Shown: positions 1-12,355, counted from the first letter of the stretch. The stretch: DNA of 64,000 nt from Apophysomyces variabilis (GCA_002749535.1 MZZL01000379.1:124001-188000), one strand, 5' to 3'. The notes: a model not told the origin generated them from the sequence alone. Made by a program: numbers and translations.

Positions 1-1364
1 TTGACCAAAATAAACATTGCGCAAAGTGGCATGATTCCTTTTCTAAAAAACCCATGATCCAGAAAACAGATACCCTCGATGCCTACATCCATGCTTACTT
101 CAGCACGGCATAACAGCCATTCTTGTTACAGTCAGTTAATCGCATGCAGCCAAATGAATTGACTTTCTGAATTTCTTTCAAATGCATTTTTTTGTTACCA
201 GCAATCATTTTCCTAAACCAAAATACGTATCATGTACTAAAATGACGCAAAAAAAAAGAAGCAGGAATGCACTTTGTTGAATTGTTATTATTCTTGTTAT
301 TGCTGCTGGCTGTCTTGAGTCGAAGAAATTCATACCATTGCTGGAGTCTCATCAAGATATACTGATATCTGACAATAAAGATCGGTGTAACCTTGTCGGC
401 TCCTAATCGGCGGCATATACGCCGAAGCAAATTATGACTCGCAAAAGCAGGTAACAGTTACCCTGAAGATCACAAAAAATGAAAGAGATCCATGGGAAAC
501 TTATGTCGTATATCTTCTGATCGCTCCTCTTTCCGTTTACCTAACTTGGGCGCTGATTTTATTTTATTTTGTTACTTTCTTTTTTGTCTCCGTTCCACAA
601 TATACTTATGTACTTTTGTATTTCTTTTGGAAACAGAATAGGAGTAAGACTCTTATTCACTCAACTTTCAGCGGCATTAGATAAAATTCTGAATGCTTTA
701 TCATTTATAAGTTTCAATATAACTTCGAAGGTGCATGTGACGCCTTTTCGGATGGGTCTCTAGAGGTATAATCATGCAAACTCAGGTTATACGTCAGCAG
801 GAATGCCGTTTACTACCTTCAGTCCAACAGTCTATGTCCTTTCTCATTCGCTTTTGTCGTCTGTTATGTCCACAGTATGGACTTATTATATTTGACGCGG
901 TACTGACTTGATCGACTGTTCATATATTTGGTAACACTTTAGCTCTTCGTCATAATATGTATGTATGGTTCAATGATGCAGGCAACAGGGAAAATATCTG
1001 ATTGCATATCAATGGTCTTGGCTGTCGGTGTCCTTTCCATCCACTTGTTGAAATTTTACTTCCTTTGTTTTACTTTGATATGTAAAGACTGTACTGCTCT
1101 TTTTGCTTCTTGATTTAACATGATTATTGTTTCTCACATACCGATGACTGCAAGAAGTGACCTATACCGCCTCCTACTTATTCCGTCCACTTACCTCTCT
1201 CTAAATGACGAATTCAACGCTAAAATTTGTTTTAAGTATATGGTAAGCTTCATGGCTACCGTGAACGTTGATCCACATTACTATCTTTGAAAAATAACTA
1301 AACAGCTACACGGTTCGTTCTCAACAAGCTCTTTGTCTAAATTCCGAGTTAAACTCGTCAACTT
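1..1364. other. Gene-free, AT-rich stretch
   Basis: I see no convincing coding sequence on either strand. Open frames are under 70 codons and look random. The segment lies downstream of the recombinase relic on the minus strand and may contain its decayed 3' end or other old transposon debris, but nothing in it is recognisable. Confidence 0.5.
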
Positions 1365-1379
1365 TTAAGAATATCTTTC

Positions 1380-2640
1380 TTTGAAAACTCTCCGGCAGGT
1401 TAATACTTGCTCTTGAGATCCTGTATTGACCTTTCTTCTCCGGAAATTCAGTAATGATAAGGATGGACTTTCAAGGAAGGGGTGAAAATAGTATACCTCC
1501 ATACTCTGCATGTTCCGCCGCCCTTGTCTGCGCGATTGCTCCTCCGTTGCACCATCAACCTTTCCATGTCGAGTACCACTTCCCCGACCTGCGAGTGATT
1601 TTTTGCTACTGCTAAAATGATAGGCCTGAAACGCTTGGTTCATCGCATCCAACTAAGCACTATAAGTCGTGGCTCTATCTCGATAAATGCCTCTTGCCAC
1701 TTTTAAATCGAACCAATCCACGTTCGTTGTAAACCGAGGAAAATACTTGTCTATTATGTGCCATCTATAAAAGAAATACATCGCTAGAGTGTCGGAAGCA
1801 CATACGCGATAATCACGATGCCTTATTTTCCTGCATACTTAATTGTATAAAATTTCGTCGTCTTTCCATGATCGATACGGACAAATAAAACAAGACACTC
1901 GGAAAACCTTTCGTTCTTAAACTCGAGCGGAAAAATATTACACATATCCCTCTCCTGGATTGTTTCTCCTCGAAGTAGCATCATATGCTGTAAAAGAAAT
2001 ACTATCTTGTGTCTGAACGATCGTTCTTTTCCCTTGTCAAAGAAGAACAAGGAGACTTTCAACAATTCTTCTGGAGTGTATCCATTCTGCGCACTATGAA
2101 CAGCATGATCCTGTGTAACTTTTATGATAGCGTTCTCTTTCTCCATGCTGACGCGACTTCAACCGTGCCTTTAAAACCTCTCTTCGCACGCTTGTTTTGC
2201 TCATCAAACTTCTTGATGCTTGCGCTGCATGAAGGTCAAGCACAGTTTTGGTATACTTTAAGTTCGATTCCACTCCCAACTCATGCACTTCGTCGTCCTT
2301 TTTGCGGGCTTTCTTACGGTTTCCTCTAGGGCAACTACTTCATTCAGGAAGTGAAGCATTTGGGCTTCAGTAACTATGCAGTCATTCTCATAACGATTGT
2401 CCTCGCAAAATTTGTATTTATTCCCATCCAGAATTAAGACAATGCTTTTTTTAACAAGCTTTGAAGCAAGTGCCTCTACCTTGAACAGTTTCTACTTATT
2501 GAGGTACGCAGTTCTTTTGTTTGGACGTTTCAGCTCACAGGATGCTAAAAGCTTCTGCTTCAATAGCAGCTTCTCTTGCAGCATTATTTATGCGAGGATC
2601 ATACGAGTAGGTGATACAGGGGAACCCTTCAGAATTTGAC
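1380..2640 (-). pseudogene. Decayed Crypton-type tyrosine recombinase
   Basis: Reading the minus strand, disconnected frames line up in the order of a fungal Crypton tyrosine recombinase. First comes an N-terminal helical region near 2640-2150 (pieces such as YTKTVLDLHAAQASRSL). Next is the start of the catalytic core at 2146-1823, with FLLQHMMLLRGETIQERD followed by VRIDHGKTTKF; family members usually have HGKTN and a following YAG. A segment with FYRWHIIDKYFP and NVDWFDLKVARG follows at about 1790-1690. Last is 1652-1440, with GSGTRHGKVDGATEEQSRRQG, where the catalytic Arg/His neighbourhood would lie, ending near QSMEVYYF. In-frame stops and frameshifts separate the pieces, so no functional protein can be made. 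Identification is by remembered family pattern, not a search; the order of several motifs makes it fairly firm. Confidence 0.7.
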
Positions 2641-2879
2641 ATAGCAGAACAAGTTTTCGCGAAAGGACTATTTTTCGACCTGAATTTTCGGTATTTACCA
2701 TGGGCCACAAAAGCTGGAGACGCACTTGTTACCCTGCCAAAAATTTGCCAAGTATCATTTTAAGCAAGTTAATAAAATGAAACTGCTTAAAGAAAAGAAT
2801 ATGATCGAATGGCATGGCAACTAGGTTTCAGCTATTTTCCCCTTGGGACTAATTAGTGGAATTCTGTATTAGATCTAGT

Positions 2880-5309
2880 TGATATGAAAGAAAAGCTTGA
2901 TCCAGATTCTAACAGCATTAAGGAGAGCGGCGATGCTCAAAAGCAAAATTCAGATAGTGTTGAAATTGCTGGATCAGGTACCTAATTTACAAATATCCCC
3001 ATAGAAATTGGCAATGACGAAATGCTGCTCATTTCAACACCTGAATGGATTAGTAAGACACAAAACAGGGCAACAATCATGACCGACAGCGAAGCTGATA
3101 AGTTAATTGTCGCTACCAAGACATTGAATGCATTAATCACATCAAAAGCCTCCGAACCGATTCCATTCTTTAAGCCAGCGTTAGAGGGATCACCTCGCAT
3201 CTCCGATTGGACGATAGCACTGCTTTGAGGACATCGATAGTGACTCGATCGAAAAAGCAACCATCTAGGCAAGCAACCCACATGCAAGCAAGATAAATCG
3301 GTCTGGTCTGTTATATCAACTTCGACAGTTACGATCAAAGTTTCAATACCCTTCGAATGAAGATCTTATGTTGGAAGATACGCGTATCAGTGATGAGGAA
3401 GTGGAAGAAGGTGCTTTATCCACAATGGTTACTGTTCCTTCCACCAAGCGCAAACGGTCGAAAACAAGCTGCGTGTACGGAGATGAATGGGTTATAATCA
3501 AGTAAGATTGAAAGACAGGCATCAACTATTACCATTATCAATGCCAGTATCCATAGGCAGTATATGCAATGAGCGATAAAAAAAAGTTGGCTCCACAACT
3601 AGCAACATCATATACCATTGGAAACAGCACATAATATCAATAGCAACGCTATAAAGATGGATATTCATAATAAAACAATTAGAACCATGGATAACTTTGT
3701 CATTCATTCTTCAACAATCAATTCAAAGTTCACCCAAAGTCTTTTTCGTAATGCATTGCTTGATTACCTGCTTTCTGCCGATTTGCCTTTTAATGCTCTA
3801 GGGACCCTAGTTCCAGAAGCTTTTGTATGTTGCTCGCATGGCACCCAACGAACAACAGCCATACTTCCCAGTGCAAAAACGATCCGCCACGATCTTGATC
3901 AAGCTTATGCGCTTTATCATGCTCAGATCATCCACCTTCTTAGACAGTAGCCATATATTTCGTATACACTGGATGCTTGGACAAATGAATGGAGAGATGC
4001 GTTTCTTGGTGTCACATCACATTGGATAGACGAAAAGTTGGATGCAGAAGACAGTTTTCATCAGTTTTGAGCCATTGCCTGGTACACACAGCGCATATGA
4101 CATGGCAACAGTTTTCGTCAATCTTTTGAAGAGTTTGGATCTTGACAAAAACCCCTTTTTCATTACTACTGACAATGCTAACAACATGATCGCGATGGCT
4201 AAGAAAATTGAAGAAGTATCTTCCAATAGTTTTCAAGCAGATCAGAACTGTATTCCTTATATTGCCCACGACATGAACTTATCTGTGCAAGCAATCATTG
4301 CAGATGCTCTTGGTGCTGGTGCTCCTGAAGACGACAATCAAAAGATCAACAATAGCAATGCTATAATTGGTCATCCCAAACGGGACCATCCTAATAAGTC
4401 TCGCTTATATCTCATGTATCTTACAAAATTCCTCAAAATCTCTGTTTAAAGGTGCCATATTGCGTCGCTTGCAAAATGGTGTTAATAAGATTCCCTCCTT
4501 CCTGCAATGGCTTAAACACAATTGCGACTGTAGCAAAGCTATCCAAAAATTAAGCTCAACCATAGAAATGGAAGATGCAGACAAAACGAACGAAAACTAA
4601 ATGTTGGTGAAGGAGCTCATTCTTGACGTTAAAACCTGCTGGAATTCTACTTATACTATGATTGAACAGGCAATGGAAATGTGCTGTGCTTACAACATAA
4701 CCTGCAGTAGAATTCTGGAGCTGGAATCATACCATCTAAGTAAATGGGAATAGCAAGTCTTATAAGAGCTCCATATGTTGCTGAAACCATTTTCTGAACT
4801 GACAAGAATACTTGATGGTGAACAATATCCTTCTCTATCAAGTACAGTCATTGGATACAACATGTTGATGGATCATCTTGAGGATTACCATGATAATGAA
4901 GGAAAGGTATAATTGAACTGCTACTATAGGGAATGACGCCGACAGTTGTTGACGTTTTTAGGATTGTCTGATGCCTCAAAATAGAATAGAAGTAGCCCAA
5001 AACAAATTACAAAAGTACAATGCGCGTATTGGAATACCAGTGTATTCAATTACCATGTCACTGGACCCTCGCGCCATGTTCCAATGTAGAGCAATCAAGA
5101 GTGAGAGCCTAAATGCATTAAGCAAGCAACACACGATGTAACCAGAGCTTAGGAAAAGCAATTCCATCTTACACATCACTAACAAAACACACAAACACCT
5201 GGTTTTCACTTTTTTTTAGAATAGACAGCGCCAGGATCAGTTGACTGAGTATATAGCGAAGCTAAGAGCAGTTGAGGAGATTAACGTACTTGAGTACTAA
5301 TGAATTCAC
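2880..5309 (+). pseudogene. Decayed hAT-family transposase, 3' truncated at copy 1 of the intact hAT
   Basis: Several plus-strand fragments together follow a hAT transposase. Near 3955 there is SYTLDAWTNEWRDAFLGVT (the hAT 'D-x-WT' motif and following strand). Next are ITTDNANNMIAMAKK and YIAHDMNLSVQ at 4160-4300 (second Asp and the C/H-x-LNL-like site). At 4625 there is LDVKTCWNSTYTMIEQAME (the RWNSTY motif with Arg replaced by Cys). After that come an LSKWE-like piece and YPSLSSTVIGYNMLMDHLED, and finally PVYSITMSLDPRAMF near 5045. Stops and frameshifts interrupt it many times. The C-terminal dimerisation region begins near 5225 (QLTEYIAKLRAVEEINVLEY) and is cut at 5309, exactly where the intact hAT starts. 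The family is different from that of the intact element. The 2880-3600 part could be its N-terminus; this is uncertain. Confidence 0.75.
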
Positions 5310-5510
5310 TAAGGCTCGCAATTTTGGACCGACCGTCCCGATACTGACCCGTACCGAACCATACCGTCGATCTCAGTCTGTAAGTTTTGGACCGAACCCC
5401 TTGGACCGACGGTCTCGGTTTATATATTTTGGACCGATCTCGGTTCATGTAAACCGTCCCAACCCGACCGATTGGACCGTCGGTCATGATAGTAGTTTTG
5501 GTTTTCAAAA
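5310..5510. repeat. 5' terminal inverted repeat and subterminal motif array of hAT copy 1
   Basis: After the 12-bp terminal repeat, about 180 bp are filled with repeats of TTGGACCGA, ACCGTC and CGGTCTCGGTT-like words in both orientations. Subterminal arrays of this kind are where hAT transposases with BED zinc fingers bind (family knowledge). Copy 2 has the same array at 35865-36065. Confidence 0.75.
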
Positions 5511-6081
5511 AGAAAATTATTATCTATAAAGTATTATTGGAGAAAAAACACTCACAACAAGTAAAATAGTTTTATTTAATCAGTTCGTAGTATTTTATTT
5601 TTGCTTATAGTATGCGCAAACAAAGAATTATTTGTAAGGTGGTATTCTATTCTTCGTATTGTTATCATTGATAATTGTTTTTTCTTTCGACATTATATGC
5701 CATACCGTTTTCAAGTAACAGTAGCATTTGGTATGAAAAAGTTTTTGAAAGGTAAACTCTTACCTTAGGTTTCTGCAGTAATCACTGTTCACTTACCAAA
5801 TTTATAAATTCTCCATAGCAATTTGGGCAACCAAGCATTGTACTTTTTTGGATGCATATCCTAACTGTAATCACCCTCACAATGACGTGATAATACATAC
5901 ATTGGAGCTTCGTTACGGGAATCAATACGAAATTGTTCAATATCTGGTTAGATATAGTGTTGATCGATTTCTTAACATACATACGTTTTTTCATAGTGCA
6001 TTGTGATGACGATCCGTGTAACTTGCAAAAAAGCTATAAATTAAATGTGTAGTTATGGTGGAGTGTCTGTACCTTTAAAAC

Positions 6082-8535
6082 ATGTCTATTCACAAGCGAA
6101 ACGAAAAGCGTCCAAGAATCACTGAAGCAGACAGTGATGAAGAATCAATTATCGTTTCCTTGCAAATTGATTCCCCAAACCGCTTGCAATCTCAAGAGTC
6201 TTCCACGTCAGTTGCAGCTAGTACCTCTTCTGCCACCGTGACTAGCACACGCACTAGCGTTGTTTGGAAGTGGTTTAAACCACTTAACTGGGATAATAGT
6301 TCGAAGTCGAAGACAGCTTTGTGTACCATATGTGACGGAGATGATGGGTTTGTGCTAATATGCCAAACTGGTTACGCCTCTAATACATTGCTTATCCTAT
6401 CTAGAACAAGGAAGAGATCAGTGGTTTCTGCTAACGGGAGCAGCACTAAGCAAATGCGAAAACATATGAGCAGTTACCATCCTAAAGAATGGAAGAGTGC
6501 TCAGCCTCCAACCCAAAAAGGACCATTGGACCAATTTGTTACCTCGTAAGTACCATTAAATATATGTATATCTTGCTGTACTTACATGTGATGTAGCCAT
6601 CCTCAATTTAGCAACTCCAAATTTCGTCAACATCTTCGGGAATGGGTTATTCTCAATGACCAGCCATTCATTGAAATAGAGTCAAAATCGTTTCAAACCC
6701 TGATCAGTTACCTCAATCCAGAAGCGATATCCATAAGTGCAAACACTCTTAAATCTGATATTATAAATAGCTGCAATCATGGCCATACTATCTTGCGAGA
6801 TCACCTTGCAGTAGGATATTTGCAGAATGCAATTATCATATTAATACCTTCTTTTAGACACTAGATTCTAATATATCCCTTACGCTTGACATGTGGACGT
6901 CACCAAATTCATTTGGTTTCCTTGCAGTTACTGGACATTTCATCGATGCAAACTGGCAGATCCACGATCTACTGCTAGATTTTATCCATATCGCGGGAAG
7001 TCATACTGGGCAAGCAATAGGTGATGCCTTGATGAGGTCAATGCACGATCTCAATATACATTCGAAGGTAGGTGGTTTGATACCGTTTACCAGTTTTAAA
7101 TGATCCACTATCAACAGATCTTAGCAATAACAACTGATAATGCATCAAGTAATGATACACTTATGCAACATCTGGAAGAAACCTGGCCCAAATATGGCGT
7201 CTTCTTCAGTGCTAAAAGACAGCATAACCGCTGTCTTGCACATGTTATTAACCTTGCGGTGCAGGATCTTTTGGCAACAATCAAAATAATCCCCGAAGCA
7301 ACGATCAACGTATATGACGAACAGATCCATTTTGATCGGAGCACGACCGAAATTTCTTCTATTTTAGCCAAGGTAATCAGTTACTACATATATATTAGAC
7401 TTAGCACAGTTATAGCTTCGAAATGTCGTTGTCTCGATCCGCCGTTCTGTTCAACTCCGTGAAAAACTGAAGCAGTGCTGTGCAAACATGAATGTGCGAC
7501 ATTACCAGCCAGTAATTGATGTTAAAACACGGTGGAATTCTACGTATGACATGATCGATTCCGCGTTGCGTATCCAAGGTCCACTCGTTGTATTGATAAG
7601 CATTGAAAGCCACCTGAACAAATGGTCGCTTTCTGAGAATGAGTGGCAAATCTTAATTCACTTGAAAGACCTTCTAGAGGTAAAGTTACTATTAGATATA
7701 TTAATTTCTAAATATGTAGTGCCCACCTTTTAATGATAGATCTTCAAAAAGAGCACAACAATGTTAAGTGCTAGCAATTACCCAACCATGGGGATCGTTA
7801 TACCTACATATAACGTTCTGATGGACAAGCTGGATAACTACACCACTAGCAATTCGGAGCTTCAGGAGGCAGCAGTTGCATGCTTCGAAAAACTGCAGAA
7901 GTACTATAACATGACTGACTTCGCACCCATTTGCTCAGTAGCAACAGGTAACTCTAACGTAAATTTTTTAAGCTAAACGATCGTTTACAGTACTAGATCC
8001 TCGACTGAAGCTATCTTACCATAAGCGACACGAATGGGAAACTGAATGGGTACAGTTTGTAGAGAAGCAAGTGCGCACCGTTTTTATGGCGTACCCTGAA
8101 GTTGAGCATGCTGGTGAGAATATTGCTACTAGTTCGGCACAAACAGAGGTGGAAAAAGATGAACTGTTACAGCATCTGTTCGGTCATCTGCGCGACAAAG
8201 GGAAGGCACGACAAGAAGATGAGCTCTTCGAATATCTCGCAACCGATGCTGAAAATTGCGATCCGCTTCGCTGGTGGCAGACTATAGGAATTAGCAAGTA
8301 TCCATCCTTAGCTAGAATGGCGCGCGATTACTTAGCAATTCCAGGTTAGTGTCTTTGTTCACCCCACATTCGTCTTCTGATTAACGTCGTTATCTCAGGT
8401 ACAAGTGCTCCATCAGAACGAGTCTTCTCCGCTGGCAAGGCTATTATAAGCCCAAATCGTGCTTCACTTGCTGTAGAAACCATTCGTGCATGTATGCTTG
8501 AAAAATACCGGCTACGACGAGAACTAAAGAATTGA
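6082..8535 (+). CDS. hAT transposase, intact, BED zinc finger and hATC dimerisation domain (spliced)
   Basis: This transposase would bind the element's ends and carry out cut-and-paste transposition. The first exon (6082-6545) encodes a Ser/Thr-rich N-terminus and a BED-type finger: CTIC near 6330 and KQMRKHMSSYHP near 6460. Later exons carry LTLDMWTS (first catalytic Asp, ~6885), AITTDNASSN (second Asp, ~7130), CLAHVINLAVQ (~7235), DVKTRWNSTYDMI (~7520) and LDPRLKLSY (~7993). The C-terminal hATC region reads DPLRWWQ, YPSLARMARDYLAIPG, then after an intron TSAPSERVFSAGKAIISP, ending at TGA 8533-8535. Introns are short and GT-AG, for example 6546-6596 and the one interrupting the frame near 8346-8398. 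I see no in-frame stop outside introns, so the copy looks able to make transposase. The exact exon set between 6.6 and 8.4 kb was not totalled. Confidence 0.88.
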
Positions 8536-8789
8536 TATACAGTATTCTCTGAAATAGATCGAGTGTTGAATTAGCAGTTAATAAACGATGCATTGCATTT
8601 TATCTTTCTTATTACATGAACTGCTTCTCTTAATCTGTAATGTAAATCACACTAAAACTGAAAATCTTGCAAGCAACAAAGCTTTTGTATACTTGTATAA
8701 CTGCACTTATTGAAGTAAAGAGAAATATTTACTTTGAATGTCTGTAAGTAATATTGTGTGTAATGTCATGTGAAAGGCATAGCATAGAC

Positions 8790-8952
8790 TGACGGTCCTC
8801 CCAACGGTCCTTCCAGCGGTCTCGGTACCTGACCTTGGACTGTCCCGATTATAGACCGTCCCGAATACTGACCGAGTAGTAATAACCGGCGGTCTCGGTC
8901 CAGCTACCTTGCACCGGCCCGTACCGTCCCATACCGACCGTTGCGAGCCTTA
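8790..8952. repeat. 3' subterminal motif array and terminal inverted repeat of hAT copy 1
   Basis: A dense run of CGGTCC, CGGTCTCGGT, GACCGTCC and CCGTACCGTCC words ends in the complement of TAAGGCTCGCAA. It mirrors the character, not the exact order, of the 5' array. The only base difference I found between the two element copies, position 8860, lies here. Confidence 0.72.
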
Positions 8953-8960
8953 AGTGTGCA
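8953..8960 (+). repeat. 8-bp flank shared, inverted, with the outer end of hAT copy 2
   Basis: The 8 bp directly after copy 1 are AGTGTGCA. The 8 bp directly after copy 2 (36066-36073) are TGCACACT, the exact reverse complement. hAT elements make 8-bp target-site duplications; here the two halves of one duplication sit at different element copies, as expected after an inversion of the DNA in between. Confidence 0.7.
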
Positions 8961-9769
8961 TAGCATAGAGCTAAGCTAACCACTTCAGCTTTTTCTGGAT
9001 GAGCTTATTGTATTTGTTGATAAAAGAGTGCCTTCTTTCTTACGCTTTTTAGGTGGTGTTAACAATATGTTTGGCATAGGAAATTCCACTTAAAGAATTC
9101 ATTCGCCCTTGTGGCAGAGAATATATAGTCTATCATGCATGTTATAAATTTGCCAGGCTAGATATCAACTAAGCATTTTCATAACCGAGATGATAAGGTA
9201 TCCGTCAGCTACTAGCATTTTCCTTTTTTGATATTTTCAGAAAATGATTGACTAGCTCCTTCTTCTATTGTTCAGAAGGATAGTTCCTTGAAACCTGAAG
9301 GAGCAGCCGAATAGAGACACAAAGAAAGTCGGAATTTTGCTAGCATGAACATCGTTTTATGCATTCTTTATCTTTTATAATACGAATTGTTGCTTCTATA
9401 TACCTAACCTTTATGCAAGATTTAAGTTTAGGTAACCATAGAATAGGGAGGTAGCTACATTCCTTACTCTTTAGTTCTCGTTTTCCTTTCGGCTTCCATG
9501 TGGCAAATGTCAATGAATAACTCTGTTGCTCGAAAAGCATACATTGATTCCAACAGCTATCCAACATTTAAACATCCAGACCGTTGATAAGAGAATACCA
9601 TTTATCTAACATGTTTTTGATATTAGAAAGCATAAAATAAGAGATATAACACTTCTATAAGAAATAGACAACAGTAAAACAGAATAATTGAGTGTCATCT
9701 TTTGTTGAAGAAACAATAACTACAACAAAAAATGCGGAGGAATGCGAAACAGTACCCCTTTTTTTTTTC
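8961..9769. other. Non-coding: between hAT copy 1 and the SulP gene
   Basis: About 800 bp without a supportable gene. It contains the 3' untranslated and downstream region of the SulP gene, which is on the minus strand. The decayed hAT interrupted at 5309 does not visibly continue here. Confidence 0.5.
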
Positions 9770-12355
9770 TCAGCTCGGCATTGATGATTGTTCTGCTTTT
9801 GGCCACTGCCTTTCAATGGTTCGAACAGCAGTATCAATGTCCCAGTGAAACAATGGATGCCAGTCCCTTGGTAAATGGCCATGAGGATCAATGGTAGGTA
9901 GAAAAGTAGACCGATGCGATTCCCTTTGAGCATTATTTGTTTCCACGCCCACTTCCAAATCATATTCAATATCTGCCCTTAGAGTGCTTGTTGCTTGTCT
10001 TACTCGCGAATCAACGGATCGTGTCCCGTCTTCTACCTGATAATCACCAAATCCCTGGCGCAGCAGATCATTCCGGACAGAAGGATTAGCTATATTGGCA
10101 AAATGCCATTCGACAGGATGGCCGGCATAAGCATTAATTAGGTTCCGGATAGTCGTCAACATGTGCAATGAAGTTGAATCCAGTCGATGCACTGCACCAA
10201 AGTCAAATACCAACGCTTGGAGGAGTGGGCGGCCCATATCCAGATCGTCCGTTCCTAGCTGCTGATTCCATGGTCGGTCATTGTTACTCTTGGAAAGCTC
10301 CAACAAGTTTCCAGTTCGGGTGCGCGATTTGACCGTGCTCATTATCAGTTCGGAAATATGCTCGGCATTGGGGTAGAGAATTGAAGTCGTTGGACGGAAG
10401 ACAATGATGCCTGGTGGAAGTGCTTCCGCCTGCTTGAAATTGGGGTCATTTTCGTCAATATAAATATAATGCATGACGGTACAATCTTGCATGCTCTGCT
10501 TGGTCTTAGGTATTAGAGGCAATCTCGCCATGGTGATGATCGGTGTCCTGGCAAATCGGAAAAGCATAATCACCAAGGACAGACCAACGGCAGCATAGAT
10601 CCCGGCCTCGACATCAACAAAGATAGTAACAATCACTGCACTGAGCCATACCAAGAATTCAAGCACACTGGCGTTCCAGAGCTCTTTTAGATACGAAGGA
10701 CTTGATGCGAGGTCGGTGACGGCATGGATCACGACTGCTGCTAAAATTGCCTCAGGGATATAATAGAAGGCAGGCGTCAGCACATAGAGCGATAAGACCA
10801 CAACTGCACCAGAAAAGACGCCGGCAATGGGTGTCTTCACTCCGGACCTGGCCATAATGGCTGTTCGACTGAACCCACCGGTGGCAGGATACGCCCTAAT
10901 GCCCCAAAAAAAAATAAGATATAATGAAAAATTAAGTTACCTTTGGAAAACGGATAAAGGATTGAAAAAGAAAACAAGATAAAGAGAGAGAATGTGCCGA
11001 GCTTACCCAAAAAAGGATCCAACCACATTGCTTATGCCGATGGCAAGCATTTCTTGGTTTGGATCAATGGTATAGTCGTACATCCTTCCGAATGATTTGG
11101 CGACAGAGACATGTTCCAAAATCAGGATGATCACAATGGGTGGTAGTGCACTGCTGGCATCCTGGAGAATACCGAAATTGAGGGAAGGCACACCCATGGC
11201 ATCAAAACCAGCGGGCACGGTTTCAATAACCTGGACCGGGCTCTTTGTTCTGCCAATGTTGATCAAAAAGGAGACGATGGTTCCGATTAGCACGATAAGG
11301 CCATTGCGCATGATACCAAAATAGAAAATGGAGCGATGAAATCTTGGCACGCGTGTTGTAAGCAGCCCACATGCGAATCGAATACCATAAAGAAAAACCA
11401 AGGCAGTAATACCAAAAGCGATATCAAGACGGGTATGCTGGATATTCGAAAAGAAATCAATAAGAATCCTGTAGGGTGCGTTATGAGCGTTGATCTGATT
11501 GAGACCAAATAAATTAGGCCATTGACTGAGACCGATCGTGATAGCCGAGCCTGTCATGTAGCCTGCAATGGCAGGTCCTAAAAGATTGCATCCAATGTTG
11601 GTGAGTGTTTCGTTGCGGTTTTCCACCTCTCATGCTTGGTTTACCGGAGATAAAGTCCACCAGGATGCCAAGCCGGACCAAGCCGATCATCACCGTGATC
11701 AGCCCAGCAAAGAGAGCCAAGGTAACAGCAACCTCAGGTCCTGTGATTTCAGGGTTCTTGTTGGTCACGGCTGCAACAGCCTGCCCGACGATGAGCGACA
11801 CGGTTGCTATTGTAATACGAGGTTGCACACATGGCTGAGTTTTCATGCATCACATTATCAAAAGAAAAACTTACAGATAGGCCCAATGCTAATGTCTTTG
11901 GACGTTCCAAAGAAACAATAGATCGATACTCCCACAAACGATGTACTGTTTTGAAGGCACGCTTCTTTTTTAGTTTCGCGTTGTCATCCAAAAAAACTTG
12001 TTTTTACTTACTATAAACCATATTGCGGGTCTAATCCTGCAATTTTGGCATACGCCATGCTTTGAGGTACAATCACAATACCAACCGTGATTCCAGCAAT
12101 GATATCTTGGAGAAGCCACTATCGAGATTAAATTTTGTTTCGACTGAATAAGACTGACTCTCTGGGCAGAGCAAGAATAAAAAAAGATTACTTGCTTACG
12201 GATACGTTATATCGGTGGATCCATTGAAAGATAGGGAAAACGTTTGCTGTATACAAACGCAAATGGAATGGTAATTGATACCAGTACTTGTATAGTCGTT
12301 GGCATAGTGTTTCGGTTTTATAATCAACGATAGTTACTCGTGCTTGCTCCCTCAT
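9770..12355 (-). CDS. SulP/SLC26-family sulfate or anion transporter with STAS domain
   Basis: A plasma-membrane anion transporter, probably sulfate uptake. My model has six exons: 12355-12200, 12118-12012, 11945-11875, 11806-11645, 11577-11007 and 10895-9770. They sum to 2193 nt, 730 residues. The start is MREQARVTIVDY; the N-terminal cytosolic piece leads to DIIAGITVGIVIVPQSMAYA, the SulP signature. Next come QYGLYTSFVGVSIYCFFGTS and, over the 67-nt intron 11644-11578, DFISGPAIAGYMTGSAIT. Many hydrophobic segments follow (PATGGFSRTAI, PEAILAAVVIHAVTDL), then a C-terminal STAS domain near residues 480-650 (ALVFDFGAVHRLDSTSLHML). The family fit is strong and length is typical. Substrate specificity cannot be read from the sequence. 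The gene lies inside the segment bounded by the inverted hAT copies. Confidence 0.93.

Larger units (their letters stand above)
5310..8952 (+). mobile_element. hAT DNA transposon, copy 1 (3643 bp, apparently complete)
   Basis: The element starts and ends with a perfect 12-bp terminal inverted repeat, TAAGGCTCGCAA (5310-5321; complement at 8941-8952). Inside are subterminal arrays of GGACCG/ACCGTCC-type motifs and one spliced transposase gene. A mirror copy lies at 32423-36065; paired positions sum to 41375 at both termini, at the transposase ends and at the one base difference I noticed, so the copies have no net length difference. The base at 8860 (C) differs from its partner at 32515. All compared translated pieces of the transposase are identical between copies, which implies very recent amplification or gene conversion. 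The right flank 8953-8960 is AGTGTGCA; the left flank 5302-5309 is GAATTCAC, so copy 1 itself has no direct target-site duplication. Confidence 0.93.

Noticed and set aside
11578..11644. Apparent frameshift in the SulP gene
   Set aside because: A 67-nt GT-AG intron here restores DFISGPAIAGYMTGSAIT, and the whole six-exon model is a whole number of codons. It is splicing, not a mutation.
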